Shown here piece by piece: positions 53,097 to 62,102 of a stretch of DNA of 64,000 bases. Source of the DNA: Heminiphilus faecis (GTDB lineage Bacteria; Bacteroidota; Bacteroidia; Bacteroidales; Muribaculaceae); assembly GCF_008728965.1 (NCBI RefSeq), contig NZ_VSMC01000007.1:1-64000 (forward strand), given 5' to 3'. The number at the start of each line of letters is the position of its first letter. Position 1 is the stretch's first letter. The position numbers and the translations under genes are program-made. Under the pieces are notes generated by a model. The model searched no databases. It was not told the origin of the DNA and saw only the letters and a program-made list of their open reading frames with translations.

Positions 53097-54071
53097 TCAC
53101 ATGTTTCGGGCAATGATGTAATCAAACATTGACACAAAAGTGTCGCGGATTTCCGATGCAGGAAACTCCATGATTATGCCCACAGCCTCGTTGCGGAGCT
53201 CTTCCATACGCCGATAAGCATAGTCGATGCCGCCTGCGGCTTTGGCATAGTCGATAAGACGGGCTATCTCGCCTGAACTGAGTGAGTCGTTGCAAACGAG
53301 CCTGTACATATTGTCGCGTTCAGGAAGATCATTGCGCGAGAGGGCATATAGCAGAGGCAGTGTGACCTTGCCTTCGCGCAGGTCGTTGCCGGTAGGCTTG
53401 CCTATGCTGTCATCTGCAAAATAGTCAAATATGTCGTCGCGTATCTGGAAGCATTGGCCGAATAACCACGCGAAGCGTCCAAGCCGGTCTATGTCACTGC
53501 AGGAGGCGTTGACTGAATATCCCCCCATTTTTGTGCATGCCACGAAAAGCGATGCTGTTTTCTTACCTATTATATTAAGATAGGCTTTTTCGTCAAGTAT
53601 GTGACGGCGTGCCTTGCTTATCTGGTCTATCTCGCCGAGTGACAGTGTGCGTCCGAGGTCTGCTATAGTGTTTATTATGCGCAGGTCATTGGCCGCTACA
53701 GCTTGTCTTAGCGAGCAGGAAGTGAAAAAGTCACCTGTGAGTACGGCTATATGATTGTCCCATATGGCGTTTATTGTGGGACGGTTGCGCCGGGTGTGGG
53801 TGTCATCGACCACATCATCATGTATTAGCGATGCATTGTGGAGCATTTCAATCGCCGCCGCCGCCGATATGGTCACTTCATTTACGTCTCCAAGCAGTTT
53901 CGCGCTTAGTATGACAAGTATGGGGCGTATTTGTTTTCCTTTTGTCTTAAGATAGTTGCCGACTATCTCGTTCATCATCTCATTGGATGTGGACAGCGTA
54001 TCGACCATGCGCGTGTTAAGCTGTCGTAGTTCAGGTGCGATTGTATGCTGGATGTTGTCTAAAATCGTCAT
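53097..54071 (-). CDS. Long-chain polyprenyl diphosphate synthase
   Basis: The 324-residue all-helical protein has the KTKGKQIRPILVIL region, the first aspartate-rich motif in HNASLIHDDVVDDTHTRRNR and the second in QIRDDIFDYFADDSIGKPTG, with GNDLREGKVTLPLLYAL after it. It extends farnesyl-type precursors with isopentenyl diphosphate, most likely for the menaquinone side chain. The residues just before the first motif are small or non-aromatic (A, S, L, I, H), as expected for long-chain products. It is divergent from polA. Confidence 0.9.
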   Translation of the reverse strand: MTILDNIQHTIAPELRQLNTRMVDTLSTSNEMMNEIVGNYLKTKGKQIRPILVILSAKLLGDVNEVTISAAAAIEMLHNASLIHDDVVDDTHTRRNRPTINAIWDNHIAVLTGDFFTSCSLRQAVAANDLRIINTIADLGRTLSLGEIDQISKARRHILDEKAYLNIIGKKTASLFVACTKMGGYSVNASCSDIDRLGRFAWLFGQCFQIRDDIFDYFADDSIGKPTGNDLREGKVTLPLLYALSRNDLPERDNMYRLVCNDSLSSGEIARLIDYAKAAGGIDYAYRRMEELRNEAVGIIMEFPASEIRDTFVSMFDYIIARNM

Positions 54072-54165
54072 GTCGGCAAATTGTTGTGCAAAATTAGTAA
54101 AAGTTACAATTTATAGCTATATTTATGCTGTAATTTATTATCGATATATTAATATACATATCCTG

Positions 54166-56955
54166 ATGGCTGACAACAAACTGTTTTTACTTGATGCTTA
54201 TGCATTGATATACCGTGCTTATTATGCACTGATAAGGGCGCCACGCCTTACGGCCCATGGCTTCAACACTTCTGCCGTTTTCGGCTTTGTCAACACTCTC
54301 GACGAGGTGCTTCGTCGTGAAAATCCGACTCATATAGCGGTGTGTTTTGACCCGCCGGGACCTACGTTTCGCCATGAGGCGTATCCGGAGTATAAGGCGC
54401 AGCGCGACAAGCAGCCCGAGGATATAACGATGTCGCTTCCTTATATCAAGGAGATAGTAAAAGCCTACGGCATACCTGTGGTGGAGGTGCCCGGATATGA
54501 GGCTGACGATGTGATAGGCACTTTGTCGCGTAAGGCCGAGCAAAGCGGGCTTACAACCTATATGATGACTCCCGACAAGGACTACGGACAGCTGGTGACC
54601 GACAATGTATTCATATTCAAGCCGGGACAGCGCGGAAGCGACATGGAGATATGCGGTCCTAAGGAGATATGCGACAAGTACGGAATAGACACTCCGTTGC
54701 AGGTCATAGACATACTCGCTCTTGAAGGTGACGCTGTGGATAATATACCCGGATGTCCGGGAGTGGGTCAGAAGACCGCTTCCAAACTGATATCGATATG
54801 GGGAAGCGTTGAAAATCTTATAAAGCATGTCGATGACCTCAAAGGTGCGGTGCAGAAAAAGATAACCGATAACTCCGAGCAGATAAAGTTCTCGAAGTTT
54901 CTTGCCACGATTAAGACCGATGTGCCGGTGGATCTTGACTTGGATGCCCTGAAACTCGGTGACCGTGATCTTAATACCTTGCGTAAAGTATTTACAGAAC
55001 TCGAGTTTCGCACGTTTCTTAAAAAACTTGGTCCCGTATCGGGTGATGACGAGAATGAGAATATTAAAGATACGGCAGTTTCTAAACGCGACGGCGTTAT
55101 GCCGTCGTTGTTTGACAATATCGACGAGGCTGTCACTACACAGGATGCTTCGACGACATCATTGGCTGATGTGCGGGTTTCCTACCGTGAACTTTCGTCT
55201 GTTGACGATGTATCGCAGTTTGTAGGCGAGGTTATAAAATCGTCATGTATAGGTGTGGCGTTCTATGTGGCTGGTGCCGAGGCCATGACCGCGTCATGGC
55301 AGGGCCTTGCTGTCACTGCCGAAACGGGCGTAGCCCGATATATAGCCATGCCGGTATTTCCTGATCAGCGACGGCAGATATTGGATGCCATAACGCCGTT
55401 ATTTACTACACCTTCACTTACTGTCGTTAGCCATGACGTAAAACGTGACATTATATTGCTGCGTCGAGAGGGCATCGGTTGGACATCACCGTACTACGAT
55501 ATTTCGGTGGCCCACTACTTGCTTGAACCGGAAATGAACCATTCGCTGCCGCGTGTGGCTCTCGCGTATCTTGATTATAAGACTCTCGAATATGCTGAGG
55601 AAGAGCCGGGACGCAGAAAATCGGCGGGAAAGATAGTGCCCGGTGAAGAAATAATGCTTTTCTGTGAAACAGCCGATGTCATACTGCGTCTTTATGGCAA
55701 GCTATCCGCCGACATAGCCGCTTCGGGACTCGATCATCTTATGACCGACATCGAATTGCCGTTGATAAAGGTGCTTGCCGATATGGAGTGGACCGGAGTA
55801 AGAGTGGATGTGCTTGTACTTGCCGAACTGTCGCGTAAGTTCACCGCCCGTCTTCATGAGATGGAGCGCCGTGTATATGAACTTGCGGGTGGAGCGTTTA
55901 ACGTAAGTTCACCGACGCAGGTGGGCAGTGTGTTGTTTGAGCGGCTTAAGCTCGATCCTAATGCCAAACGTACAAAGCGCGGGGCCTACTCCACAACAGA
56001 AGAGATACTTGAAAAGTATCGCGACGCCCATCCTATAGTCGAGCTGATACTTGACATAAGGGGTATGCGCAAACTGCTTGCCACATATGTCGATGCGTTG
56101 CCGTCGCTCGTTAATCCGCGCACTGGAAAAATTCATACCACTTACAACCAGACCGTTACCGCTACGGGGCGTATATCATCGGTAAGTCCAAATCTCCAGA
56201 ACATACCTATACGTACCGAAGAAGGACGTGAGATAAGACGGGCGTTTATAGCCGACAAGGGTGACCTTATCATGAGTGCCGACTACTCGCAGATAGAGCT
56301 ACGTGTCATAGCCGACATAAGCGGTGACGAAGACATGATAGAGGCATTTGTGGCCAATGCAGACATACATCAGTCGACTGCAGCCAAGATATATCATGTG
56401 AATCTGCCGGATGTCACCGAGGAGCAGCGTCGCCGTGCCAAGACCGCCAATTTCGGTATAATTTACGGTATATCGGCATTCGGTCTCGCTCAGAGACTGC
56501 GCATACCGCGATATGAGGCCAAAGAGCTTATAGACGGTTACTTCCGTACCTATCCACATATAAAGGACTATATAAATGATGCAATAGAGAAGGCCCGGTC
56601 AGAAGGTTATGTGACGACCATAATGGGGCGCAAGCGCATGCTTCCGGATATAAATTCACGCAATGCTGTAGTGCGCGGATATGCGGAGCGCAATGCCGTC
56701 AACGCTCCCATACAAGGCTCGGCGGCCGACATAATAAAACTGGCAATGGTCAATATCGCCGACGAGTTTGCCAAGACAGGACTGAAGTCAAAGATGATAA
56801 TGCAGGTTCATGACGAACTGATATTCAACGTAGTACCCGATGAACTTGCGCAAGTACAGGAGATTGTGACCCGGCTCATGTCGGGAGCTTACAAAGGGCG
56901 TGTGCCGCTTGTGGTGTCGGCCGGTACCGGTAAGAACTGGCTGGAGGCACACTGA
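54166..56955 (+). CDS. polA: DNA polymerase I
   Basis: The ATG at 54166 gives 929 residues beginning MADNKLFLLDAYALIYRAYY. The 5'-nuclease domain (1-290) has YEADDVIGT and TPDKDYGQL. The central 3'-5' exonuclease-like domain (about 340-520) lacks the DxE of motif I: FYVAGAEAM stands at this place, and motif II reads SHDVKRDI. The polymerase A domain (from about 550) has SADYSQIELRVIADISGDED, RRRAKTANFGIIYGISAFGL and MQVHDELIF. It replaces RNA primers and fills repair gaps. Upstream frame before 54166 overlaps the divergent gene and is not coding. Confidence 0.95.
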   Translation: MADNKLFLLDAYALIYRAYYALIRAPRLTAHGFNTSAVFGFVNTLDEVLRRENPTHIAVCFDPPGPTFRHEAYPEYKAQRDKQPEDITMSLPYIKEIVKAYGIPVVEVPGYEADDVIGTLSRKAEQSGLTTYMMTPDKDYGQLVTDNVFIFKPGQRGSDMEICGPKEICDKYGIDTPLQVIDILALEGDAVDNIPGCPGVGQKTASKLISIWGSVENLIKHVDDLKGAVQKKITDNSEQIKFSKFLATIKTDVPVDLDLDALKLGDRDLNTLRKVFTELEFRTFLKKLGPVSGDDENENIKDTAVSKRDGVMPSLFDNIDEAVTTQDASTTSLADVRVSYRELSSVDDVSQFVGEVIKSSCIGVAFYVAGAEAMTASWQGLAVTAETGVARYIAMPVFPDQRRQILDAITPLFTTPSLTVVSHDVKRDIILLRREGIGWTSPYYDISVAHYLLEPEMNHSLPRVALAYLDYKTLEYAEEEPGRRKSAGKIVPGEEIMLFCETADVILRLYGKLSADIAASGLDHLMTDIELPLIKVLADMEWTGVRVDVLVLAELSRKFTARLHEMERRVYELAGGAFNVSSPTQVGSVLFERLKLDPNAKRTKRGAYSTTEEILEKYRDAHPIVELILDIRGMRKLLATYVDALPSLVNPRTGKIHTTYNQTVTATGRISSVSPNLQNIPIRTEEGREIRRAFIADKGDLIMSADYSQIELRVIADISGDEDMIEAFVANADIHQSTAAKIYHVNLPDVTEEQRRRAKTANFGIIYGISAFGLAQRLRIPRYEAKELIDGYFRTYPHIKDYINDAIEKARSEGYVTTIMGRKRMLPDINSRNAVVRGYAERNAVNAPIQGSAADIIKLAMVNIADEFAKTGLKSKMIMQVHDELIFNVVPDELAQVQEIVTRLMSGAYKGRVPLVVSAGTGKNWLEAH

Positions 56956-56968
56956 TTATAAAGGTGGG

Positions 56969-57886
56969 TCAGGCTTTTGAAGATGTTGACGGCTTCATAT
57001 AGTTGTCAAGGGTTCTGCGAAGCGAATCGACCATTATGCCGCATAGCTCGGGCGGACCGAGCACAGTAAGGTTAGGTCCGTAAGACAGAAGTTCCTGAAC
57101 GAAGTCGGGAGTGATTTTGATGTTATAATAGAAAATCGAATAGCTGTCATGGAGTACCTCCTGCTGTGAATGGTGCAGCGGTACGGAGCGGAAGTATTTT
57201 GCCTGACGCGTGTCGGTACGTATAGCCACTCGCTTTACTTGTCCTTCGTCGAATATTATGCCGTAGCTGTCGTGGAAGTAGGCTTCGGCATCGAAGTCTT
57301 CGGGAATGGCATAAGTCGTCGTCTGCAACGACGGTTCAATCATGCGGTCAAGCGCATAGGTCTTTATCGTGTCCTCCTTGATATTGCGTCCAGTCAGATA
57401 CCAGCGCTGTTTGAATATTTTGAGGAAGTACGGTTCAAGTATTATGTCGCGGGTGGGATTGATACGGGTATACGGCTGATAAGAAAACTTGATAGGACGG
57501 CGCTCTTTGAGCGAATCCACTACCATTGACAGGTGTTCGCGTGCCGATGGCACCTCTTCAAGAAATATCATGTCGCCTATGTCTTTGGCATCGTTTAGCA
57601 GATTGCCTATCGAGGCCGAATTGAGCATCCAGTTCATGACGCTCTCATAGTGTTCGTCACTCTCCTCGATATAATATTCAAATGTTGACTGATTGCACTC
57701 GATGTTTATCTTGAACAGTTCCTCTATGGCATTGCGGTAGGAGTAAAATGTTCGTCGAGGCAGAGGCTCACCGTTGGAGTAGGGCGAACGTATCCACAGT
57801 TTGTTGAGCTCCCCGCGTGACAGCGAACCGTAGCGTTTGATGGTGTCGATTAGCCAGATGTAGCGGCTGAAGAGGTCTTTTGCCAT
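56969..57886 (-). CDS. WYL-domain transcriptional regulator
   Basis: The 305-residue protein has an N-terminal DNA-binding region (FSRYIWLIDTIKRYGSLSRG to RRTFYSYRNAIEELFKINIE) and a WYL domain at about 130-205 (RPIKFSYQPYTRINPTRDII, then FKQRWYLTGRN and KTYALDRM). A WCX-like C-terminus follows. It is the last gene of a minus-strand run with the sodium:solute symporter, 15 nt downstream of it, and converges on polA with only 13 bp between stops. Its targets cannot be read from the sequence. Confidence 0.87.
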   Translation of the reverse strand: MAKDLFSRYIWLIDTIKRYGSLSRGELNKLWIRSPYSNGEPLPRRTFYSYRNAIEELFKINIECNQSTFEYYIEESDEHYESVMNWMLNSASIGNLLNDAKDIGDMIFLEEVPSAREHLSMVVDSLKERRPIKFSYQPYTRINPTRDIILEPYFLKIFKQRWYLTGRNIKEDTIKTYALDRMIEPSLQTTTYAIPEDFDAEAYFHDSYGIIFDEGQVKRVAIRTDTRQAKYFRSVPLHHSQQEVLHDSYSIFYYNIKITPDFVQELLSYGPNLTVLGPPELCGIMVDSLRRTLDNYMKPSTSSKA

Positions 57887-57901
57887 ATGTGATGTAATTG
57901 T

Positions 57902-59377
57902 TTATCGTGCCTGTATGCTTTCTGTCGCTTCGGTATGTTTGGTGGACATGAGTGCGAGTCCGGCACAAGTGATGACGGCGTTGAGTATGATAAGTTCGAA
58001 GCTCATCTCATAGCCGTAGGCTTTGCCGAGAGTATGTTTTATAACATAGCATATCACAGGGGCGGCTATGCATATGACCGGCACCATGCGGTCGTTGACC
58101 GAGCGCCGGCTGAACATGCCGAAGGCAAACAGGCCGAGTATCGGGCCGTATGTATAGGATGCGAGTGTGTACACGGCGCTTATGGCGTCGTCCTCGTTAA
58201 GTATATGAAATAGTATGATGACACAGCCCATGGTTACGGCCATGGCTATGTGTACACGTGAACGCATGTGTGCCAGACGGGTATCTTCCATGCCGGTGCC
58301 GTCCAGTATGTCGACGGTGAATGAAGTGGTAAGCGACACGAGTGCCGATCCGGCGGCGGAGTATGCCGCCGCTACAAGCCCTGTTATAAACAAAACGCCG
58401 GTTATGACAGGCAGGGATGGATGCGATACCACGAGTCCGAATATCTCATCGCTTTTTTCCGGTATGTCAAGGCCCGGGGTATTGTCGATATATATTACGA
58501 GCAGAGTGCCGAGCATTAGAAACAGCGCTATGACGAAAAACTGCATAATGCCGCTTGTAATCATATTCTTTCTGCAATTTCTGAAGTCGCTGCATGCGAG
58601 ATTGCGCTGCATCATGTCCTGATCGAGCCCGTTGAGAGCGATGGCCATGAATATGCCGGCTATAAACTGCTTCCAGAAATAAGTTCCTGCCGCCGGATCT
58701 TCAAAGAAAAATATCTTTGAAGAGTGATGGCTGCCTATTGCGTCCGCTATACCTGTGACCGGCATGTCAAGATTGTCGGCTATGAAATATATACACAGCG
58801 CGACGGATAGAATCAGGCAGAGGCTTTTAAGTGTATCGGTCCATATGAGCGACTTGACACCGCCGCGAAACGTATATAGCCATACAAGTGATACTGTCAC
58901 CGCTACATTTACGCTGAACGGGATGCCCCACGGGTCGCATACAAGAGCCTGAATGACTATACACACCACAAAGAAGCGCACTGACGCTCCGAGCATTTTT
59001 GATATGAAGAAAAACCATGCTCCGGTGCGGTAGCTGTTTAATCCGAAGCGTTCGCCGAGATATCCGTAGATGGAAATGAGGTTGCGCCTGTAAAACAGCG
59101 GTACAAGTACAAAGGCTATTATCCAGTATCCTGCTATGAATCCGAGTACCATCTGCAGGTAGCTGTAGCCTTTGGCCGCTACCATGCCGGGCACGCTTAT
59201 GAACGTGACTCCTGAGATGGCCGCACCCATAGTGGCTATGGCCACTATGGGCCACGGCGCTTTGCGGTTGCCGGTGAAGAAACCGTCGTTGTCGGTTTGC
59301 CGCGATGCTAAGTGGCTTACGGTGAACAATACGACAAAGTATGCTATGATGCTAATAAGTATTATTAAAGGTGTCAT
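57902..59377 (-). CDS. Sodium:solute symporter family transporter
   Basis: A 491-residue inner-membrane protein with about thirteen hydrophobic helices in the SSS pattern: HLASRQTDNDGFFTGNRKAP after helix 1, MGAAISGVTFISVPGMVAAK, the helix with GYWIIAFVLVPLFYRRN, and AAAYSAAGSALVSLTTSFTV near the sodium site. Its start overlaps the muramidase gene stop by 4 nt, so the two are coupled. It may import an amino sugar or muropeptide fragment released by that enzyme. Confidence 0.9.
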   Translation of the reverse strand: MTPLIILISIIAYFVVLFTVSHLASRQTDNDGFFTGNRKAPWPIVAIATMGAAISGVTFISVPGMVAAKGYSYLQMVLGFIAGYWIIAFVLVPLFYRRNLISIYGYLGERFGLNSYRTGAWFFFISKMLGASVRFFVVCIVIQALVCDPWGIPFSVNVAVTVSLVWLYTFRGGVKSLIWTDTLKSLCLILSVALCIYFIADNLDMPVTGIADAIGSHHSSKIFFFEDPAAGTYFWKQFIAGIFMAIALNGLDQDMMQRNLACSDFRNCRKNMITSGIMQFFVIALFLMLGTLLVIYIDNTPGLDIPEKSDEIFGLVVSHPSLPVITGVLFITGLVAAAYSAAGSALVSLTTSFTVDILDGTGMEDTRLAHMRSRVHIAMAVTMGCVIILFHILNEDDAISAVYTLASYTYGPILGLFAFGMFSRRSVNDRMVPVICIAAPVICYVIKHTLGKAYGYEMSFELIILNAVITCAGLALMSTKHTEATESIQAR

Positions 59378-60570
59378 TTTTCCGGATATAGAAGGTATTT
59401 TGCTCGAAGCTTACGGAATTTCACGACCTCGTCGGCCCATGTGGATTTTATATCGTCGGCGCTTCTTCCTGATATGATCATCTGCCTTACCCGGGTGTTG
59501 CCTATCAGTTTGTCAAAAAACGGAGAGAAGAAGCGCGCTTTCGATGCTTCGGGCATTGAGCTGTAGGCGTCTATTATATATTGAAGATTTACTCCGGCGG
59601 ATATCATGGAGTCTACGTCGGACGATGACAGATCCGTGCCGAGGCAGCGTTTGCCGAGAAGCGGCGGATTTTTAGCCCCGGGCATGCTTTGCGGTGTGAA
59701 TGCGAAGTTATGGTTGCGCATGGCTGGATGGCCGTATATCTTGAAGGGTCTGTCGGTGCCGCGCCCTACACTTGCCGCTGTGCCTTCGAAAAAACATAAT
59801 GAAGGATAAAGATATATTGCAGTCATGTCGCGCAGATTGGGTGATGGCGCTACAGGTAGCTCGTAACGGGTGGCATGGGTGTAGCCCGTGCAGGGTATGA
59901 CGGTTATGTCAGCTTTCAGACTGCTGTTTAACCATCCTTCGCCGTTTGCCATCATGGCCAGTTCGCCCATGGTCATGCCGTGGAGCACCGGTATAGGGAG
60001 CCGTCCTACACCAGAGCGTAGTCTCATGTCGAGTACGGGGCCGTCTACGCTCATGCCCAACGGGTTTGGCCGGTCGAGTACTATGACCGGTATGTCGTGC
60101 CGGGCCGCAGCCTCGATGAGGTTAAGCATGGTTATGTAGTAGGTGTAAAACCGTGTACCTACATCCTGAAGGTCGACGGCTATGACATCGATGTCCTCCA
60201 TGACTTTCGGGTCAGGAGTGTTTTTGCCTCCTGAATATAATGATGCGACAGGTATGCCGGTCACAGGATCGACACCGCTTTTTATGTGTTCGCCTGCATC
60301 GGCGGTACCCCTGAAGCCGTGTTCGGGCGAGAAGAGTGTCACTACGTTTATGCCGTGTTCAAGCATTATGTCAAGAGTGTGGCGTCCGTTGACGATTCCT
60401 GTGTGATTTGACAGGAGTGCCACGCGCTTGCCCTCCATCATGGGGTGATAGAGGGCAATACGCGAAGCTCCTACGGCGACTTCACCGGCGAATGCTACTG
60501 AGTGTCCGGCGATGAGTCCCGCCATCACAATCAACATCTGTATTGTATTGAAAATAAATCGTTTAAGCAT
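59374..60570 (-). CDS. namZ: DUF1343 / NamZ-type exo-beta-N-acetylmuramidase
   Basis: The 398-residue protein has a signal peptide (residues 1-28 with MLIVMAGLIAGHSVAFAG). The DUF1343 body contains VALLSNHTGIVNGRHTLDIM, TLFSPEHGFRGTADAGEHIK, DLQDVGTRFYTYYITM and VLDRPNPLGM. B. subtilis NamZ (YbbC) of this family removes terminal N-acetylmuramic acid from peptidoglycan fragments. The export signal places it in the periplasm. It is first in a run with a sodium:solute symporter and a WYL regulator. Confidence 0.9.
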   Translation of the reverse strand: MLKRFIFNTIQMLIVMAGLIAGHSVAFAGEVAVGASRIALYHPMMEGKRVALLSNHTGIVNGRHTLDIMLEHGINVVTLFSPEHGFRGTADAGEHIKSGVDPVTGIPVASLYSGGKNTPDPKVMEDIDVIAVDLQDVGTRFYTYYITMLNLIEAAARHDIPVIVLDRPNPLGMSVDGPVLDMRLRSGVGRLPIPVLHGMTMGELAMMANGEGWLNSSLKADITVIPCTGYTHATRYELPVAPSPNLRDMTAIYLYPSLCFFEGTAASVGRGTDRPFKIYGHPAMRNHNFAFTPQSMPGAKNPPLLGKRCLGTDLSSSDVDSMISAGVNLQYIIDAYSSMPEASKARFFSPFFDKLIGNTRVRQMIISGRSADDIKSTWADEVVKFRKLRAKYLLYPEK

Positions 60571-60613
60571 TTTATAAAGAAGAATCGAGTATACTGAAAA
60601 TTAAAGATAAAGT

Positions 60614-60646
60614 CAAAGATACGAATAAGTCCAGCGCAAAAGCAAA
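60614..60646 (-). promoter_or_regulatory. Promoter of the namZ operon
   Basis: TTTG (60646-60643) and TATCTTTG (60621-60614) are 21 bp apart. The TTTG lies in one arm of an 11-bp inverted repeat, GCAAAAGCAAA/TTTGCTTTTGC (60636-60661). A second TATCTTTG lies at 60694-60687. Confidence 0.6.
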
Positions 60647-60727
60647 TTTATTTGCTTTTGCCGAGCGGGAAAATCTAAGACATAGCCAAAGATACGAAAT
60701 ATTTTACATCTTGACGGGTGTATATCA

Positions 60728-62026
60728 TTATTGCATGCAGTCTTTGTTTTTTGCTCTTTTGGAGAGCATGCGGTGACCGATGCGGCAGTAAAGACACTTT
60801 CGTGTCTCGCAATATTGGCGGCGTAGCTGGATAAGCGCTTGTGAAGTGAAGGCATCAGTGCATTCTATGCCGCTTGACGCAAACATCGCCACTATGGAGT
60901 TGCTTTCGGCTTTAAGCTCATGCAGCATGTTTATGGCATGGTCGGCGCGTTCTCGGCTATCCACGTTCATGGCGTATGCGTATAGAAGAGGTACGACCAC
61001 GTTGATGACAAGTATGTCGACCGAATTTCTCCCCAAGGCAGTTGCTTTTGGTTCGTCAAGCAGGCTGTTGAACGAATAGTGCCGTGCCCAGTAGCCGGCA
61101 AGCTCTATATTGAATAGGGCTCTGACGTTATCGACCGATGTGGCGTCGATGATGCGCGACATCAGCTTGAAGCCTCCAAAGAGCAGACTGGCCAAAAAAG
61201 CGATACGGCGATGAGGAAAATTGGCCGGGCGCATCCTCGACATTTTCCATCCCGGAGAGGCCGTACGTTTTAATGAGAACTTGTGTGAAAGAAATGCGTA
61301 TTCGTTTTTAAGAAGAGTTATGTAGGGGTCGTCATCGGCTGCTTTGTCAAGGAAGCCGGCTTGTCCGAAAAGCAAGGCTTCGATGCTCAATTGCGAGTCA
61401 CTGTGTTTGCCGATGAACTGCAGTGGCAGACTCATGGCAAGGTGCTCAAACGGGTCGCCGTTTACGCCGAAGCCAAGTGCACGGGCAAGGGTTATATAGC
61501 ATACCGACTCCCAGTCACCCGCCATACGGCTCAGATGTCCTGATATACGGTCGGTCTTGGCATAAAGACGCTCGTAGGCCAGACTGTCGAGCCATGAGTG
61601 CAGGTAGATGGCGTCGAGACTTTTTATCTCGTCGGCGCATGGCAGCCCGCAGCCGGCCTTTGTCACAAGACTGTCGTAGGCATGTCGGAAGTCGGGAGCG
61701 CACGGCATTCGCATCTGCGGTATGACACGTCCGTCGTTCAGGGTTATTGCGGTGTCGTCTTTGCCGACTACATGAAGTATGACCGATCGGTATGCCGGAT
61801 CATCTTGGTGGCCGTGGCGGTGCCAGTCGCTCGCTTTCACATGTATCTCGACATCACCGGCCCACATCTCGTCACCTATCTTTATTTTGGCATTGAAAAA
61901 GTCGGGTCCCGAGTTTGCATTCAACTGTCCCGGATCGATTACTGTCACTCGGCGCCGGTCGACGGTGAACATGTCGACGCGAGGCCATAGACGGTGTTGC
62001 CATATGTATTGCATGAGCTTTTCCAC
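60728..62026 (-). CDS. DUF2851 family protein
   Basis: The protein (432 residues from GTG 62026) begins VEKLMQYIWQHRLWPR, which matches the family's MExLLxYxWxHRL start; an in-frame TTG at 62047 overlaps a TATCTTTG box (62052-62045) and is less likely. Conserved stretches are VIDPGQLNANSGPDFFNAKI, WAGDVEIHVKASDWHRHGH and the C-terminal cysteines in CETRKCLYCRIG. The family occurs across Bacteroidota; its function is unknown. The core pattern resembles nuclease-like folds (D and E-x-H near residue 60), but this is only a guess. Confidence 0.85.
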   Translation of the reverse strand: MEKLMQYIWQHRLWPRVDMFTVDRRRVTVIDPGQLNANSGPDFFNAKIKIGDEMWAGDVEIHVKASDWHRHGHQDDPAYRSVILHVVGKDDTAITLNDGRVIPQMRMPCAPDFRHAYDSLVTKAGCGLPCADEIKSLDAIYLHSWLDSLAYERLYAKTDRISGHLSRMAGDWESVCYITLARALGFGVNGDPFEHLAMSLPLQFIGKHSDSQLSIEALLFGQAGFLDKAADDDPYITLLKNEYAFLSHKFSLKRTASPGWKMSRMRPANFPHRRIAFLASLLFGGFKLMSRIIDATSVDNVRALFNIELAGYWARHYSFNSLLDEPKATALGRNSVDILVINVVVPLLYAYAMNVDSRERADHAINMLHELKAESNSIVAMFASSGIECTDAFTSQALIQLRRQYCETRKCLYCRIGHRMLSKRAKNKDCMQ

Positions 62027-62102
62027 GGGATTGACGATATGGTACAAAGATAATCAAAAAAATTAGAAATCAATAGGGGAAAATGCGTAACTTTGTATCA
62101 TT

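Noticed and set aside
53956-54165. Long N-terminal extension of polA
   Set aside because: It would overlap the divergent polyprenyl synthase gene; family members start at MADNKLFLLDAYALIYR-like sequence.
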